Assembly (NCBI RefSeq): GCF_011386835.1
Contig: NC_088794.1
Span: 90,318,009 to 90,382,008, forward strand
Length of the DNA stretch: 64,000 nucleotides
Source of the DNA: Chrysemys picta bellii
Lineage: Eukaryota > Chordata > Testudines > Emydidae
Direction of reading: 5' to 3'
The notes under the pieces are model-generated. The model was not told the DNA's origin. It saw only the letters and a list, made by a program, of their open reading frames with translations, and made no database searches. The position numbers were made by a program, and so were the translations under genes. The first letter of the stretch is position 1. Every line of letters begins with the position of its first letter. Of this stretch, positions 32,624 to 44,074 are shown one piece after another.

Positions 32624-33204
32624 GGATCAGCTCACCACTGGTTTGATAACCCCTCTTGCAGTTTCTCTGCTGCTTTTCCCAAATTCTCACTCTGTGGCCT
32701 CTCTCACGGTCCACAAGCTGCAGTGCTTTCTCTTTGTGGCTTGGTCTTCTGGTCAGGTCACTATAGTTTTCCCATCCTTTTGGTGTTTGAAAGTCTCTCT
32801 AAACAACCCCCTTCAGGCTGTCTTTAAAGTCCGTTGTCCTGTGTGTGCTACTCCCCCAGTGGCTGGTAGGGGAACCCAGGCCCACCCTGTACACTGGTTT
32901 CCAGCCTAGGGACCCTACATCACCAGCTAAAGTCCATGCAGTCCCATCTTTGCAGCTCCTTTTCCCTAGGCTTCTTCCTACTCCTGTGTCTCAGTCCTGA
33001 GAGTGTCTCAACAGCCCTCTTCTGCTCTTCTCTCCCTGGCTTTATACAAGCCCAGCCTCTTCTGGCCTAGCTGGGATTCAGGTTCAGTTAGAGCTGTATA
33101 TTCTGCCTACACCTCACCCAGGTGCAGCCTGTTCTGTCAAGTAGCCCCTTCTGAGCCATTTTAACCCCTTTGGGGTGTGTGTGTGGGTTGAACACCCCAT
33201 CACA
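32624..33204 (-). mobile_element. LTR fragment, TGTGATGGGGTG family
   Basis: Minus strand: TGTGATGGGGTGTTCAACCC at 33204 is a TG-start. GCTTGTATAAAGCC, a TATA box, lies at about 33040-33053. The sequence runs on to meet the Harbinger end at 32620-32623. Start and spacing resemble the LTR at 11540-12454. No internal region is attached. Orientation is supported by TATA placement; family name not assigned. Confidence 0.55.
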
Positions 33205-33794
33205 GTCAGTACATTGTGTATATTTTGTTTTTAACTTATGTAAATATCCTCAGGGAATGATTGGGTACATTTGATAAATCGCAATACATACATTTCTAGG
33301 TCTTCGGTTCTAGTGCAAAACCTGTTGGTCTTATTGTAAAGTGGACTGAGTCTAATGTAGGACAGCGGCTCTCTAACACTGTGGTTATACAGGGAGATAT
33401 AGCTGTTGAAATTACTTTAGGAAGTTTCAAAATAGCATTTCAGCAGAATCTACTGAGAGGTCCTTACAGAAATTGGAGTGAAACTAGATGACCTTTCAAT
33501 CCATTTATCTAGATTCCTGCAGCTCCCATTACATGGCAGATACAACAATAATAAATATTGATCAAAGTAAGCTAAGCATTTTTTTTATTATTATGTTATG
33601 AAGTTAAAGATGAACTCAGTGCACTGTGGTAGCCCTTCCAACTCTTGTTATTCTTCATGTGCTCCTATGCAGATCCATTCCCTGAGCATTCCCCCAGGGC
33701 TATAGATTCTGTGCTCCAGTTATGTTCCCTGTATGACTGCAAAATTCCAAGTTTTTTCCCTTGGTTACTGTCCAAAGTCCATGCTAATTTAAAC
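33205..33794. other. Unassigned AT-rich DNA
   Basis: Nothing recognised between the two LTRs. Confidence 0.3.
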
Positions 33795-33798
33795 CAAG

Positions 33799-35195
33799 TG
33801 TAACCCTTCTGCCCCTCTGAGTTGGCAGCAACAAGGGCCGGATTCAGTATCTAGGGGTTCCGTTTCAATAATGCAATGCAAAAGTGGCTCGAGCCCTCAC
33901 CCAGTGACCTGGGACAATTACATACCACCCCCCCAGACACCTCTAGGAGGCAATACTTCCCCTCTCGCAAGCACGGAGTCTGAATGCAGCAAAAGCCTTT
34001 TAATAAAGGAGGGAAACAATGTGGCATTATGTTGGGGAAACACCACAAACAGAATTCATAAACAAACCATGAGCAAAAGACCCACCTCCAAGTAAGTTTG
34101 GCAGTGTCCTTTTCCCCTCAGGGTCTTAAGTCCAGTCACCCCAAAGTCCAACAACCCCAACGTCTCTGTCCCTGGTCAGTGCCGCCCCAGAGTTCAAAAG
34201 TTTATCTGCAGAGTTTTACCCGCCCAGCCTGGGCAGAAATGGGGGGAGGGCACACGGGGTGTTAAGGGGCACCTTACGTGATCCGAGGCCGACTGCCCCA
34301 CCTCTCTGTGGAGTTCTGGTGCAACCTTTACCATGAATGGCTCCGCTCTCCCAGCCGCGCCGCACCGCGCCACTCAGCTCTGCTCCCCTCCTCCAGCCGT
34401 CCCCGCAAACTGCTCTGCTCTGCTCCCCGTTCTGTGGGCCACTCCAACCGTCCCACAAATTGCTCAGTTCTGCCAGCCGCTCCTCTCCACCACCCGTCCC
34501 ATGAACCACTCCAACTGCCCCCACAAACAACTCAGCTCCGCTCTGCTCGCTGTTCCATGGGCTGCTCCAACCATCCCACAAACTGCTCAGCTCTGCCAGC
34601 TGCTTAGCAATATTTCTTCAGGCTCCCCCACTAGTTAACACAGCACTCAGTGATCTCAGCTCAGCAATTTTAGCTCTTTTAGTGATTTCAGCTCTTAGTG
34701 ATTTCAGCTTGTAGTAGGGGAGCCCCAGTGCTGGTGCACCATTGGCCCAAAGTGAATTCAGCTCAGCAACTTCTAGCTAGACTCCTAATGGAAGCAAACT
34801 TAGCTCTGCTATTTAACAGTGGAGAGAGGGGGTAGTGCAATTGTTGTTCCAGGCCATCAGGTACACATACCTGTCCCCAACCTCTCTTTATTCACTGGGT
34901 TTTGTAACTTATCTAGCAAGTGCTACTTAGTTACTGATGCGTCCCTCTGTCATACAACAGTTCCACTGGCCTTGATTCACAGAATCAGAGTAACAACACT
35001 TTATTCTTCCTGCCCCAATAACAGAGAAACTGGGGATCCCACACCAGCCAAAGTAACCACTTTCAGTTGTTGTTGTCCCAGGCTAGGCGGGTGGGTGTGC
35101 CTATGCAAACAAGATCACCCCCTGAAGTTCTTTTCCACCCTCGCCATAATTCACCACCAGATGTCAGGGTAGAGCTCATTCTGACTCTCCTTACA
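33799..35195. mobile_element. Solo LTR, 1.4 kb, with 4-bp duplications
   Basis: Begins TGTAACCCTTCTGCCCC and ends CTCTCCTTACA, an inverted TGTAA/TTACA pair. CAAG lies immediately outside on both sides (33795-33798 and 35196-35199), a 4-bp duplication of the size made by many gamma-type endogenous retroviruses. AATAAAGG at 34001-34008 would suit plus-strand polyadenylation, but minus-strand AATAAA motifs also exist (34871, ~35000), so strand is left open. No gag, pol or env sequence is attached. The middle holds a CT-rich tandem block. Confidence 0.65.
34330..34620. repeat. GC/CT-rich tandem block inside the LTR
   Basis: Diverged units of ~50-60 bp share CAGCTCTGC(T/C), CC(A/G)TCCCACAAA(C/T)TGCTC and CACTCCAAC. 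At least four units can be followed. Apparent open frames here on both strands arise from the repetition. Confidence 0.7.
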
Positions 35196-35199
35196 CAAG

Positions 35200-35840
35200 T
35201 AAATATGGAAAAATAACTGTTATTGAGGGATGTTGATTAGCTTCATTCAGGGAGTTAAGTTGTGTGTGTGGGGGGAAATTGATGGAACTCTACTCATGGC
35301 CAGCTGACCCCATCATCTTCCTCCCCTCTTTGCCCAGAGGCTGCTCATGCTATTCCTTCGTGTCTGGTGCCTGCTGCCCACTTCCCCTTCTCTGATGGTT
35401 TATATTCTACTATATTTTTCCCCTTTACCTGGCATTTCCCCTGCTGCTTCCCTCTCCCTTTCCTTGTTGCCTCTAAAGGCAATAAAAATGATAAATGTAC
35501 AAAGAGATTTGGAAGGAATGGAACCTCTCTGATGTATCTACAGAGTCCTAGTAGTGGGAAGTCTGTTTGGGGGAAGAAACTGCAGTGGCACACAACAGCC
35601 GTAACCTCAATTTTGCTGTGGAGGGATGGTACCATAGATTGATTGCACTTACTGAGAAGGGAGTGTGGCCAGGTAGTAGTGGTGGTGGAGTTGATTCAGC
35701 GCATCTCATCAGTGGTGACCATAAAGCAAAGCTGTCCCAAAGTTTCCTCTGTCCCAACAGAAACCCTTGAGGGAGAATGGTAGATGTAATGCTACCTAAT
35801 GTTGCTTACCCAGGACACAAGAGGTTTAGCTGGTTCAGGG
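35200..35840. other. Unassigned DNA
   Basis: Nothing recognised beyond low-complexity pyrimidine stretches around 35380-35470. Confidence 0.3.
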
Positions 35841-35844
35841 AGAT

Positions 35845-36470
35845 GTAAATCACACCTCCCTGCATTCATACCTTGGAATCCGGCCCATAGAAAAAGGTTT
35901 TTAAAAGACAAGACTCAGCAGAGCGGAGAAATATGATCATAGGCTATAAATACTTCAAGGTAAGAATTTAAATGAAGGAAGGGGATTATTCAGTCTCAGA
36001 AGATGGTAGAATGGGAGCAATTGTCTGCAGTTAATGGAAAAAAAGTTTAAGCCAGGTATCAGGAAACAACTGTTAACATTAAGAGCAAATAGGCAGTGCA
36101 AGAAAGTGGGTGTCCAGCAACATTGCAGAATCAAGAGCAAGTTACATTGGGGGGGGGAGGGATAGCTCAGTGGTTTGAGCATTGGCCTGCTAAATCCAGG
36201 GTTGTGAGTTCAATCCTTGAGGGGGCCACTTAGGGATCAGGGGCAAAATCAGTACTTGGTCCTGTTAGCAAAGGCAGGGGGCTGGACTTGATGACCTTTC
36301 AAGGTCCCTTCCAGTTCTAGGAGATAAAATATCTCCATTAATTTTTTTTTATATAACATATGATGCTGGTTGGAGTGATGTAGTGAGGAACCCGGAAAAA
36401 AATGCATGAATTAGACTAGATATCCCAGGTTGTCTTTTCTGGTCCCACTATCTCTGATTATATAATTTTT
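35845..36470 (+). mobile_element. CR1-like LINE 3' fragment, split by a SINE
   Basis: Bases 35900-36140 recall the end of CR1 ORF2 (GGCTATAAATACTTCAAGG, GGGATTATTCAGTCTCAGAA) with frame damage. Bases 36398-36465 hold a CR1-style tail (TTAGACTAGATATCCCAGG ... TCTGGTCCCACTATCTCTG). The tRNA-SINE at 36150-36338 lies between them. Divergence is high, so family is likely but not certain. Confidence 0.55.
36150..36338 (+). mobile_element. tRNA-derived SINE with CR1-like tail, second copy
   Basis: Head GATAGCTCAGTGGTTTGAGC contains the A box TAGCTCAGTGG (36163-36173). The B-box GTTCAATCC is at 36208-36216. Tail GGACTTGATGACCTTTCAAGG then TCCCTTCCAGTTCTAGGAGA matches the CR1-type 3' end. It lies in the same orientation as the CR1 fragment it interrupts. 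It is better preserved than the copy at 17651. Confidence 0.92.
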
Positions 36471-36479
36471 ACATCAAAA

Positions 36480-37180
36480 GTAAGGTAAAAATTCAGATGC
36501 AATTGGACTGGATTTACTTGATATAAGTGAGGGAAATTGTTTACAAAAACTTTTTGTTAAATGTATTCTGTTATCTTGGAAGAAACAAAATCCTGACTTT
36601 GACGCTCTTATGGAACATGCACTCAGTAATTAAAATAAAACCACTTTTAGAAGTAGATAAGAAAAGCAGTAAATTGCTGGCAGTCTAATAGCTAATTGCA
36701 CCAATGAGCATTTAATTGTATGTGTGTGTGTGTCCGTGTTCTTATGCAGTACATGCTCATATAGAAAGGAAGTATCCCAGAATCATAGCATTAAAATTGC
36801 AAGTATTTGTGATCCTAAGTGTTGTTACCTCTGGAACAATCTGTGTGTCAAGTCCATACCTGAGTTATCCTGGACCAAAGAGTAAGTCAAATATAATCGA
36901 TAAATTGCTTGTTCTCCCTTTGTATCTGATCTGTGATTTTTCATGGTTACGGGGATCCCATTCCCCTGTAAATCAGGAAATGTTCTCACTGGCTGATCAA
37001 ACAATTTAGTGTTGGAATCTGAACCTGCCCCATACAATAAATCACCAAACCACTTGCTCAACTCTGTTTCCTCCCACTATGCTGCCTTAAACATGGAGAG
37101 CTCTTTTGTTGGGCCAATACAGATGATCATCTGAACAACTTTTTGTGAAACTTATTTGTAAAATCAGGACTTAATGTGCA
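36480..37180. other. Unassigned DNA with a short (TG)n
   Basis: A (TG) run sits at about 36719-36733. No gene or repeat recognised otherwise. Confidence 0.35.
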
Positions 37181-37192
37181 TCCAGATCCCCC

Positions 37193-37316
37193 TAGGGTGA
37201 CCAGATGTCCCGATTTTTATAGGGACAGTCCTGATTTTTGGGTCTTTTTCTTATATAGGCTCCTATTACCCCCCATCCCCGTCCCGATTTTTCACACTTG
37301 CTGTCTGGTCACCCTA
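37193..37316 (+). mobile_element. hAT-type MITE, TAGGGTGACCAGA family, copy 3
   Basis: Ends TAGGGTGACCAGATGTCCCG and TGTCTGGTCACCCTA. Flanking octamers differ (GATCCCCC and ACTGACTT), so one flank has been changed, probably by a deletion on the left. It abuts a hAT fragment on the right. Confidence 0.88.
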
Positions 37317-37427
37317 ACTGACTTTGCTAGTGCTTTTTATGTAGCCTGTTGTAAAACTAAGCAAATACTTAGATAAGTTGATGTACTCACTAGAAGACCT
37401 CTGCATACCCCTGGTTGAGAACCACTG
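37317..37427 (-). mobile_element. hAT fragment with CAGTGGTTCTCAACC end
   Basis: Minus strand: CAGTGGTTCTCAACCAGGGG begins at 37427, continuing to TGCTTAGTTTTACAACAGGC and stopping at the MITE boundary at 37317. CAGTGGTTCTCAACC-type ends are typical of Charlie-like hAT elements. Only this end is present. Confidence 0.65.
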
Positions 37428-37650
37428 GTCTAGGTTCAAAATCTTTGCTTTGTTCACAAGTATAAAAGAGTTGGGTCCAATCTTCTAGTACTTAATGAGT
37501 ATACAGGAAGCCAAATTCTATCCTGATTTACACAATATGTGACTGCACTACAGTCAGTGAGGTTGTATGGGAGTGTCAGACAGGGCAGAAATTGGTCTAG
37601 AGTCTTTAAAAATTGGAAGTTAAATCTTACTGAGGAAAATAGAAAGGAAC

Positions 37651-38550
37651 ATGAACTCTGGCAAGTCAAGTGTAAAAGTACAGAGGCAGGCCAAAAAAGA
37701 ATTTGAAGAGCAACTAGCAAAAGACACAAAAACTAGCAGCAAAATTCTTTTTAAGTACATCAGAAGCAGGAAGCCGGACAAACAATCAGAAGGGCCACTG
37801 GATGATCAAGGACCTAAAGGAGCACTCAAGGAAGAGCAGGCTGTTGCGGAGAAGCTAAATGATTTCTATGCATCGGTCTTCACTGCAGAGGATGTGAGGG
37901 AGATTCCCAATTCCGAGCCATTCTTTTTAGGTGACAACTCCTTGTCCCAGATGGAGGTGTCAATAAAGGATGTTTTAGAACAAACAGATAAATTAAACAC
38001 TAATATGGCACCAGGACCAGATGGTATTCACTCAACAGTTCTGAAGGATCGCAAATATGAAATTATGGAACTACTAACTATGGTATATAACCTATTGCTT
38101 AGATCAGCCTCTGTACCAGATGACTGGAGGATAGCTAATATAATGCTGATTTTTAGAAAAGGTTCCAGTGACGATCTTGGCAATTACAAGCTGATAAGAC
38201 CCACATCAAAAGCTCTTAAGCTAAGTAAGTAGTGATGGGATAAGAGGGAAGGTCCTCTCCTGGATCAATAATTGCTTAAAAGATACAAAACAAAGGGGAG
38301 GAATAAATTGTCAGTTTTCACAGTGGAGAGAGGTAAATAGCCGGGTCCCCCAAGGATCTGTACTGGGACCAGTGTGTTCAACATATTCATAAATGATCTA
38401 GAAAAAGTGGTAAACAGTGAAAAGGGGCAAATTTTGCAGATGATAGTAAATTACCCAAGAAAGTAAAGTCCAAAGTTGACTGTGATGAGTTACAAAGGGA
38501 TCTCTCAAAAATGGGTAATTGGGAGACAAAATGGCAGATGAAATTCAATG
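37651..38550 (+). pseudogene. CR1 ORF2 reverse transcriptase remnant
   Basis: The first 190 codons are open: FKYIRSRKPDKQ, APGPDGIHSTVLKD (RT fingers/motif 1 region) and VPDDWRIANIMLIFRKGSSD. The frame then jumps near 38232 with loss of the middle of the domain. It resumes with RVPQGSVLGP (motif B, 38345-38375), NIFINDLE and ANFADDSKL (motif C, FADD at 38431-38442). Both catalytic Asp of the FADD box survive, but the motif A region is missing and frames are broken. CR1 uses this enzyme for target-primed reverse transcription. Confidence 0.85.
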
Positions 38551-38576
38551 TTGATAAATGAACATTGGAAAACATA

Positions 38577-38770
38577 TACACCTCTACCCTGATATAACGC
38601 TGTCCTCGGGAGCCAAAAAAATCTTACCGTGTTATAGGTGAAACCACGTTATATTGAACTTGCTTTGATCCACCGGAGTGTGCAGCCCCCCCCCCCCCAG
38701 AGCACTGCTTTACTGCGTTATAGCCGAATTCGTGTTATATCAGGTCGCATTATATCGGGGTAGAGGTGTA
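38577..38770. mobile_element. Tc1/mariner-type MITE nested in CR1
   Basis: Ends TACACCTCTACCCTGATATA and ATATCGGGGTAGAGGTGTA are inverted, with TA at both outer edges (38577-38578 and 38769-38770), as for Tc1/mariner insertions. Interior repeats CGTTATA and a C-run (~38687-38698) are present. Non-coding. Confidence 0.88.
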
Positions 38771-39639
38771 CATACTATACATACAACTATACATACAAAA
38801 TAATGGGGTCTAAATTAGCTGTTACGACTCAAGAAAGAGATCTGGGAGTAATTATGGATAGTTCTCTGAAAGCATCTGCTCAATGTGCAGCAGCAGTCAA
38901 AAAAGGTAACAGAATATTAGGTGCCATTTAGAAAGGGCTAGGTAATAAGACAGAAAATATCATAATGCCACTGTAAATCCATGGTACGCCCACATCTTGA
39001 ATACTGCATGCAGTTGTGGTCAGCCTATCTCAAAAAAAATGTATTGGAAGTGGAAACGGGCAACAAAAATGATTAGGGGTATGGAGCAGCTTCCATATGA
39101 GGAGAGATTAAAAAGACAGACTGTTCAGCATAGAAAAGAGATAACTAAGAGCGGATATGATAGAGGTCTATAAACTCATGAGTGGTGTGGAGATAGTGAA
39201 TAAGGAAGTATTATTTACCCATTTATGTAACATAGGAACCAGGGGTCACCCTATCAAATTAATAGACAGCAGGTTTAAAACAAACATATGGAAGTACATC
39301 TTCACTCAGCACACAGTCAACCAGAGGATGTTGTGAAGGCCAAAAGTATATCTGGGTTAAAGGAAAAAAAAAAGAATGAGATAAGTTCATTGAGAATAGG
39401 TGCATCAATGACTATTAGCCAAGATGGTCAGGGATGCAACCTCATGATCTGGGTGTCACTAAACCTCTTGTCTGCCAGAAGCTGGGACTAAATGACAGGG
39501 GATTAATCACTCAATTATTACTCTGTTCTGTTCATTCCATCTGAAGTATCCGACACAGGCCACTGTTAGAAGACAGGATACTGGGCTAGATGGATCATTG
39601 GTTTGACCCAGTATGTCCGTTCTTATGTTCTTCGCATCA

Positions 39640-40230
39640 CAAAAAATCACAGATTGTAACAGAAACGACATTCTCTGATTAGGAGAGACTCAGCCATGCA
39701 AGTCAAGACTGAGGCGCGCTTATTATAGATTTGTGCTATGGAAACTTATATAGTGCTCAACTGGCTCCAGCCAGCGGTGTTATTAGACCTTCTCTTTCAT
39801 GTACAGAAAAATTCCTTACATTTTGCAAAATCAGGTGGAAAATAGTGATTTGGGACTTTCTCAGCCTGTCTCTTGAGGATCACTGAACCTTTCTCCCATG
39901 CCTCATTTCTTGCAGGTGCCAAACATTTTGAAAGTCAGGAAGTTTAATTTGAAATAAACTGAAATTAATTCCCAAGGAGCAAGAAGAATATCTCACCCAA
40001 GAAGGGTAATTAGATTTCTTTCAATTGTAGAGAGAAAATTATTTTGTTCACTTTCAAAAGAATCTTTCACTACGGTAGTTCCTAAGTACTTTGTGAAAGA
40101 AACCATAATATCCGTCCTTCATGGGTGAGAAATCCTGTGTTTTCTGGGATTACTGTCTTTCTCTAATCTAATTCATTATCAGCTATAGCAGGAGGGAAAG
40201 AACAGCAGGGTTTTTCAGCTGAGAAATTGT
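39640..40230. other. Unassigned DNA
   Basis: No gene or repeat recognised. Confidence 0.3.
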
Positions 40231-40234
40231 CAGT

Positions 40235-40330
40235 CTCTTTCAGGGAAAGTAGAACACAGCAGTTGCTGTACCAGATCAGACCAATAGCCTGCTTATTCCA
40301 TTATCCTACCATTGACAGTAGCCAATACCT
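40235..40330 (-). mobile_element. CR1 3'-tail fragment
   Basis: Minus strand resembles the CR1 3' UTR end seen at 39560-39620: CAGGTATTGGCTACTGTCAA, GGATAATGGAATAAGCAGGC, ATTGGTCTGATCTGGTACAG. Short and diverged. Confidence 0.6.
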
Positions 40331-40965
40331 GCTGCTTCAGATTTAAGGTAATTTCTTCTCACCCAACAAATGCACTCACATCATTAATGCATCTGTCAAT
40401 TTATGCAATACTGTCCGGGGTGTGTGTGGGTGTTTGGGTGGTGGAGGGAATTCCTTCTTCATCTCTGCAATGATCAGATTTCACATTGAAACATATGATT
40501 TGATTACCATTATTATATTAAATCAGTATCTGCAAATGTTGATAAGGGTTATACAATTATTAAGGGTGGGAAAACCTGAAAAGATTTGAGGTTAAGCCCC
40601 AATGATTGATGACCCTTGAATACAGACCTAGTGTGGGGATGTATGTCACCACACCAGTTTCTGGTACTGAAAAAGGGCCTTAAAATGGGGGTAACTGTAA
40701 TTTAAATGCAATTTTCATCCACTTGAAGGCCCCTTTATACAGTGTAAAATAGTCTCATTATAAATGAGAATTAGGCCCCAGAGTAGAGGGTTCTTCTTGG
40801 TTTTCCGCTTCCCCATTCACCCCTTCTTCATTTGCCAACCAGATTCCAGGAATGGGATGCTAGAAGATGGAGTTTTCTGAAGTGCTGTCATCACGCTGCA
40901 GTTTGATGACATGCTCACAACATTAGATTGAACATGCTATTCTTGGATTTAATGTCGTAAACTCG
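40331..40965. other. Unassigned DNA, possibly old repeat at 40640-40790
   Basis: AAATGAGAATTAGGCCCCAG near 40765 recalls an old dispersed repeat, but I cannot name it. Confidence 0.3.
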
Positions 40966-40973
40966 AACATGAC

Positions 40974-42988
40974 CGGGGCGGCCCTAGACTAGCTGCAAGC
41001 AACTTGCCCCCACCCCCAAACCCCAAGGACAGATCTAGGCTGGGAAACATTTTGCCCCTTTTTTCCTTTTAATGTTTTTTAAGCGTTTTGGTTTTTTTAA
41101 CAGAGGCTTAATTATTTGGTTTGTCTGTCTGTACAACCAATGTTTCTGAGATCAGATAAAATAGAGACACAAAATTTTTCAAATAGATTTGTACAGGACA
41201 GTTAGATGATATTTCAGTCTGATTTCAAATAAAAGTGCATTAAAAATGTTAATTATTATTAAAAATCCAAAATCATCCATTATGCTATCCTGCTTTAACT
41301 ACCATTTTTACCACATCCAATATAGAAAGAAATAAGAAAACTCTTCAATGAACTTTAACCTGTATTTACAAAACACTCCGAATAAAAAACACTCTGTGCT
41401 CTTAAAACATGACTTTTCTTGCTCTAAGTTTTGAAAATTCAGTCACTAGTTCTTTTAGATACAGTTTTCCAGCTATTTCATGCTCTATTGACATTGTGGC
41501 AAGTCCAACAAGTCTCTCTTGCACCATTGTTGAACGCAGATATGTTTTATCAGTTTTAACTTTGAGAAACTACGTTCCCCAGTAGCTACGGAAACTGGCA
41601 AAGTTAAAAGAATGCATAGAGATATAAAAATATTTAGAAAACTTAATTTACTTAAATTTCTGCATGTGTCTCTGAAGTTGAATAAGTTTTCTCCACTTCC
41701 ATATCAGTCTGATGCTGAGAGCTGCCTTCATCTAGAAGTAAGTTTCCATCATCTGGAGTTTCCAAATGGCTTTTTTGTGGATGTGAGCTACCCTCCTCTC
41801 CAAGTAAAATTCCTTCATCTGGATGCTGGGAACTGCTTCCATCTTTATTTGGATTAAAGAGAAGATATTTCAGGAAGGATCCCTGCTGTTTTTCTTGGTC
41901 CGTTTCCTTCTCAGCCTTTCGTTTACGATACTCAGCTCCTGAGGGTTATCTTTTTCCTCTTTCCGCCATGGGGCATTTGAATATTGTTATGTACTGTGCT
42001 CCCGACTGCAAGCATTATAGTGTTAAGGATGGCTGACACGCCCACCACATGGTTGGCGATTTAAACCACATTGCAGCCATCCCAACATGTCTTTTCACTG
42101 CTTAAAGGTTCAATGATTAGTAACATATACTCATTTACTTATTAAACCAGTTAGTTACAGCATTTACACGGAAACAAAATGATCTTTTTCAATGTTATAA
42201 CCCAACATCGATTGTTTGGAAAGTAATCCCCTTCCTCACGGTTACCTGCTTGGAGTGTGACGTCATCACTTTCATAGTCTATTAAGCGTTAACACTGTTA
42301 ATTTTCTTTTATGGACCTTATTTATTACATGTGAACCAGTTATAACAAAGAAAAGTTCATAATTATACAACTCGATAATAACGCTAAGGTTTAATAACGC
42401 TTAAAGATACTTGATTTGGGATTTATAATGCTGAAAGACATTATGCTTTATTCTTTGGCACCAAGAAACATAATTTTCCACAGTATTCACTCGATTCTTA
42501 ACCATCTACCTGTGATGTGTGTTAAAATGACTGTTTGACATGTATCAACTCGTGATATCTCCGCTCTACATGAATTTCCGACTATGCAACCTTGATGTAT
42601 ATTCGAGTTAAGTGTCACTAGCATTGCAGCTCTTGCTACTGGCGGGTGTGTTTCATTGTGGCTGAGTTATTGCTTATCAAAATTGTGGAGTGGGTCATCT
42701 TAACCCTACGTCGCAATTTGAAAAAAAATTCACTAAAATATTTGTGCAGTAAATAAAAGATTTAACATATTAATAAATTCTCAAAAATGTAGAGAAATGA
42801 ATTATAATTCATATTCCCTCCGTACGTGCATGGGAATTGAAATAATGACATCTTCGTTATTTTATTTGTATTTTTTTCATCTTTTTCAATTTTTTTCAAA
42901 TTTGATTTATTTCCTTGAATTTGGTACCTCATTTAACTTGGCACCCTAGGCGACCGCCTAGTTCGCCTATATGGACGGGCCGCCTCTG
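40974..42988 (-). mobile_element. Internally deleted hAT transposon, 2.0 kb
   Basis: Ends are CGGGGCGGCCCTAGAC and, inverted, CAGAGGCGGCCCGTCC. Perfect 8-bp duplications AACATGAC lie at 40966-40973 and 42989-42996. Inside, on the minus strand, only the N-terminal and C-terminal parts of a hAT transposase remain (41402-41985). Bases 41990-42946 are non-coding leader-like sequence. It cannot move alone. Confidence 0.93.
41402..41985 (-). pseudogene. hAT transposase, N- and C-terminal parts joined by deletion
   Basis: Reading leftwards from ~41985, the start region gives PHGGKRKK, then SGAEYRKRKAEKETDQEKQQ and GSFLKYLL after a frame slip. This is the N-terminus of the hAT group that includes ZMYM1-like proteins with a TTF-type zinc finger. 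A Glu/Ser-rich linker follows to ~41650. The next recognisable part is VSVATGERSFSKLKLIK (near 41530-41590) and, after a one-base slip, VQERLVGLATMSIEHEIAGK through RARKVMF to the stop at 41402. That is the C-terminal dimerisation domain of hAT transposases. The zinc finger and RNase H-like catalytic core between them are gone. Confidence 0.85.
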
Positions 42989-42999
42989 AACATGACTAG

Positions 43000-44050
43000 A
43001 TGTGTGAGTTCATATTTTTCAGCATTTCCCCCCAGCCATTTGTAAGTGGCCATTGAGTGTTGAGCTCTTTCCAAAATCTGCCCAATAATATAGTGTCTCT
43101 GGCTTTATAGCCAACATTAGTAGACAGGAGGCTGGGCTCCAAAATTAGAATTTAGGTTCAGATTGCAAAAACACCACCTCCTACAGGAGTACAGAGGAGA
43201 TCAGATCCAGGTGTTTGGTCTGGGAAATATCAGTCCCTCATTTTCACAAAAAGGCGCTAATTCCAGATGTTAATGAATAAAAACAAAGCATTAGACCAAT
43301 TTACCTAGGGTAACTCTCTGCAACCTGCCATTTTAACCCTTTGTGCAGATGATCGCAAATGTAAAATGGATACTTAAATTACTTGTGGTGGAATCAGCAA
43401 GCACTCCATTTCCCCACCAGAATTAAAAGAGAGAGAGAGAGAGAGAGAGCCCTAGTTGGCACCAGAAGCAAGTGAGTCATTCTTAATGCTACTGGAAAGC
43501 TAATTCTGCCTGGCTTCAAAGGAACACATCAAAGGATATTTTACCACGTAACTAGGTGCTGAAAGAAGAGCTTTTCCACACTGTTGTGACCCAGGCTGGG
43601 GTCACAGATGAGTTTTGCTTGCTCATTAGTAATCTAAAATCATAATTAAATAAAGCCTATCAAAATGTTATTTACACAGGGTAGGGAACTGCATTGACAA
43701 GTTGGAAAGTGCTCTCCCTGTTTCTGTTGCAGGATGAGCAGCAGAAGAAAATTGAGAGATAAGACAGAAGAAAATCATTAGTTGTCCCCTTCTTTGCTAA
43801 GCAAAGGAGCTAAATATTCCTTAAGAGGTCCCTTATTTATACCATCTCTGTGGAATCCACTGCTTCACTGTATGTTTTTCCATATATAATTAAGAGGTTT
43901 CGCCACTTTCCCTGCTTGCTCCCTTTATCATGTCAGACAGCTAGTAGCCAGATACTGGAGTGGACTTAATTAGCACAATCCCCCAACCGGATGGTGTATA
44001 GAATCATTGTATGGGTGTGTACGTTCTACATATTACTGTAGTCAAGTCTC
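43000..44050. other. Unassigned DNA with a (GA)n run
   Basis: A GA dinucleotide run occupies about 43429-43449. Otherwise no gene or repeat recognised. Confidence 0.4.
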
Positions 44051-44074
44051 GATTAAAAAAGAATTAAAGGAGGG

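Larger units (their letters stand above)
37604..39632 (+). mobile_element. CR1 LINE, ~2-kb 3' portion with nested mariner MITE
   Basis: The element runs from the 5' part of the reverse transcriptase to a complete 3' end (GACAGGATACTGGGCTAGATG ... GTATGTCCGTTCTTATGTTC at 39570-39632). It is interrupted at 38577-38770 by a Tc1/mariner-type MITE. Part of the polymerase gene near 38232-38240 is deleted. The 3' UTR shows the typical GCCAGAAGCTGGGACTAAATG segment. Confidence 0.9.

Noticed and set aside
34216..34638. Ser/Pro-rich open frames near 34.4 kb
   Set aside because: They follow a CT-rich tandem block inside an LTR and occur in several frames.
17651..36338. CRISPR-like arrays or prokaryotic operons
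   Set aside because: Repeats are dispersed eukaryotic transposons. No regular spacer array, ribosome-binding sites or dense gene packing.
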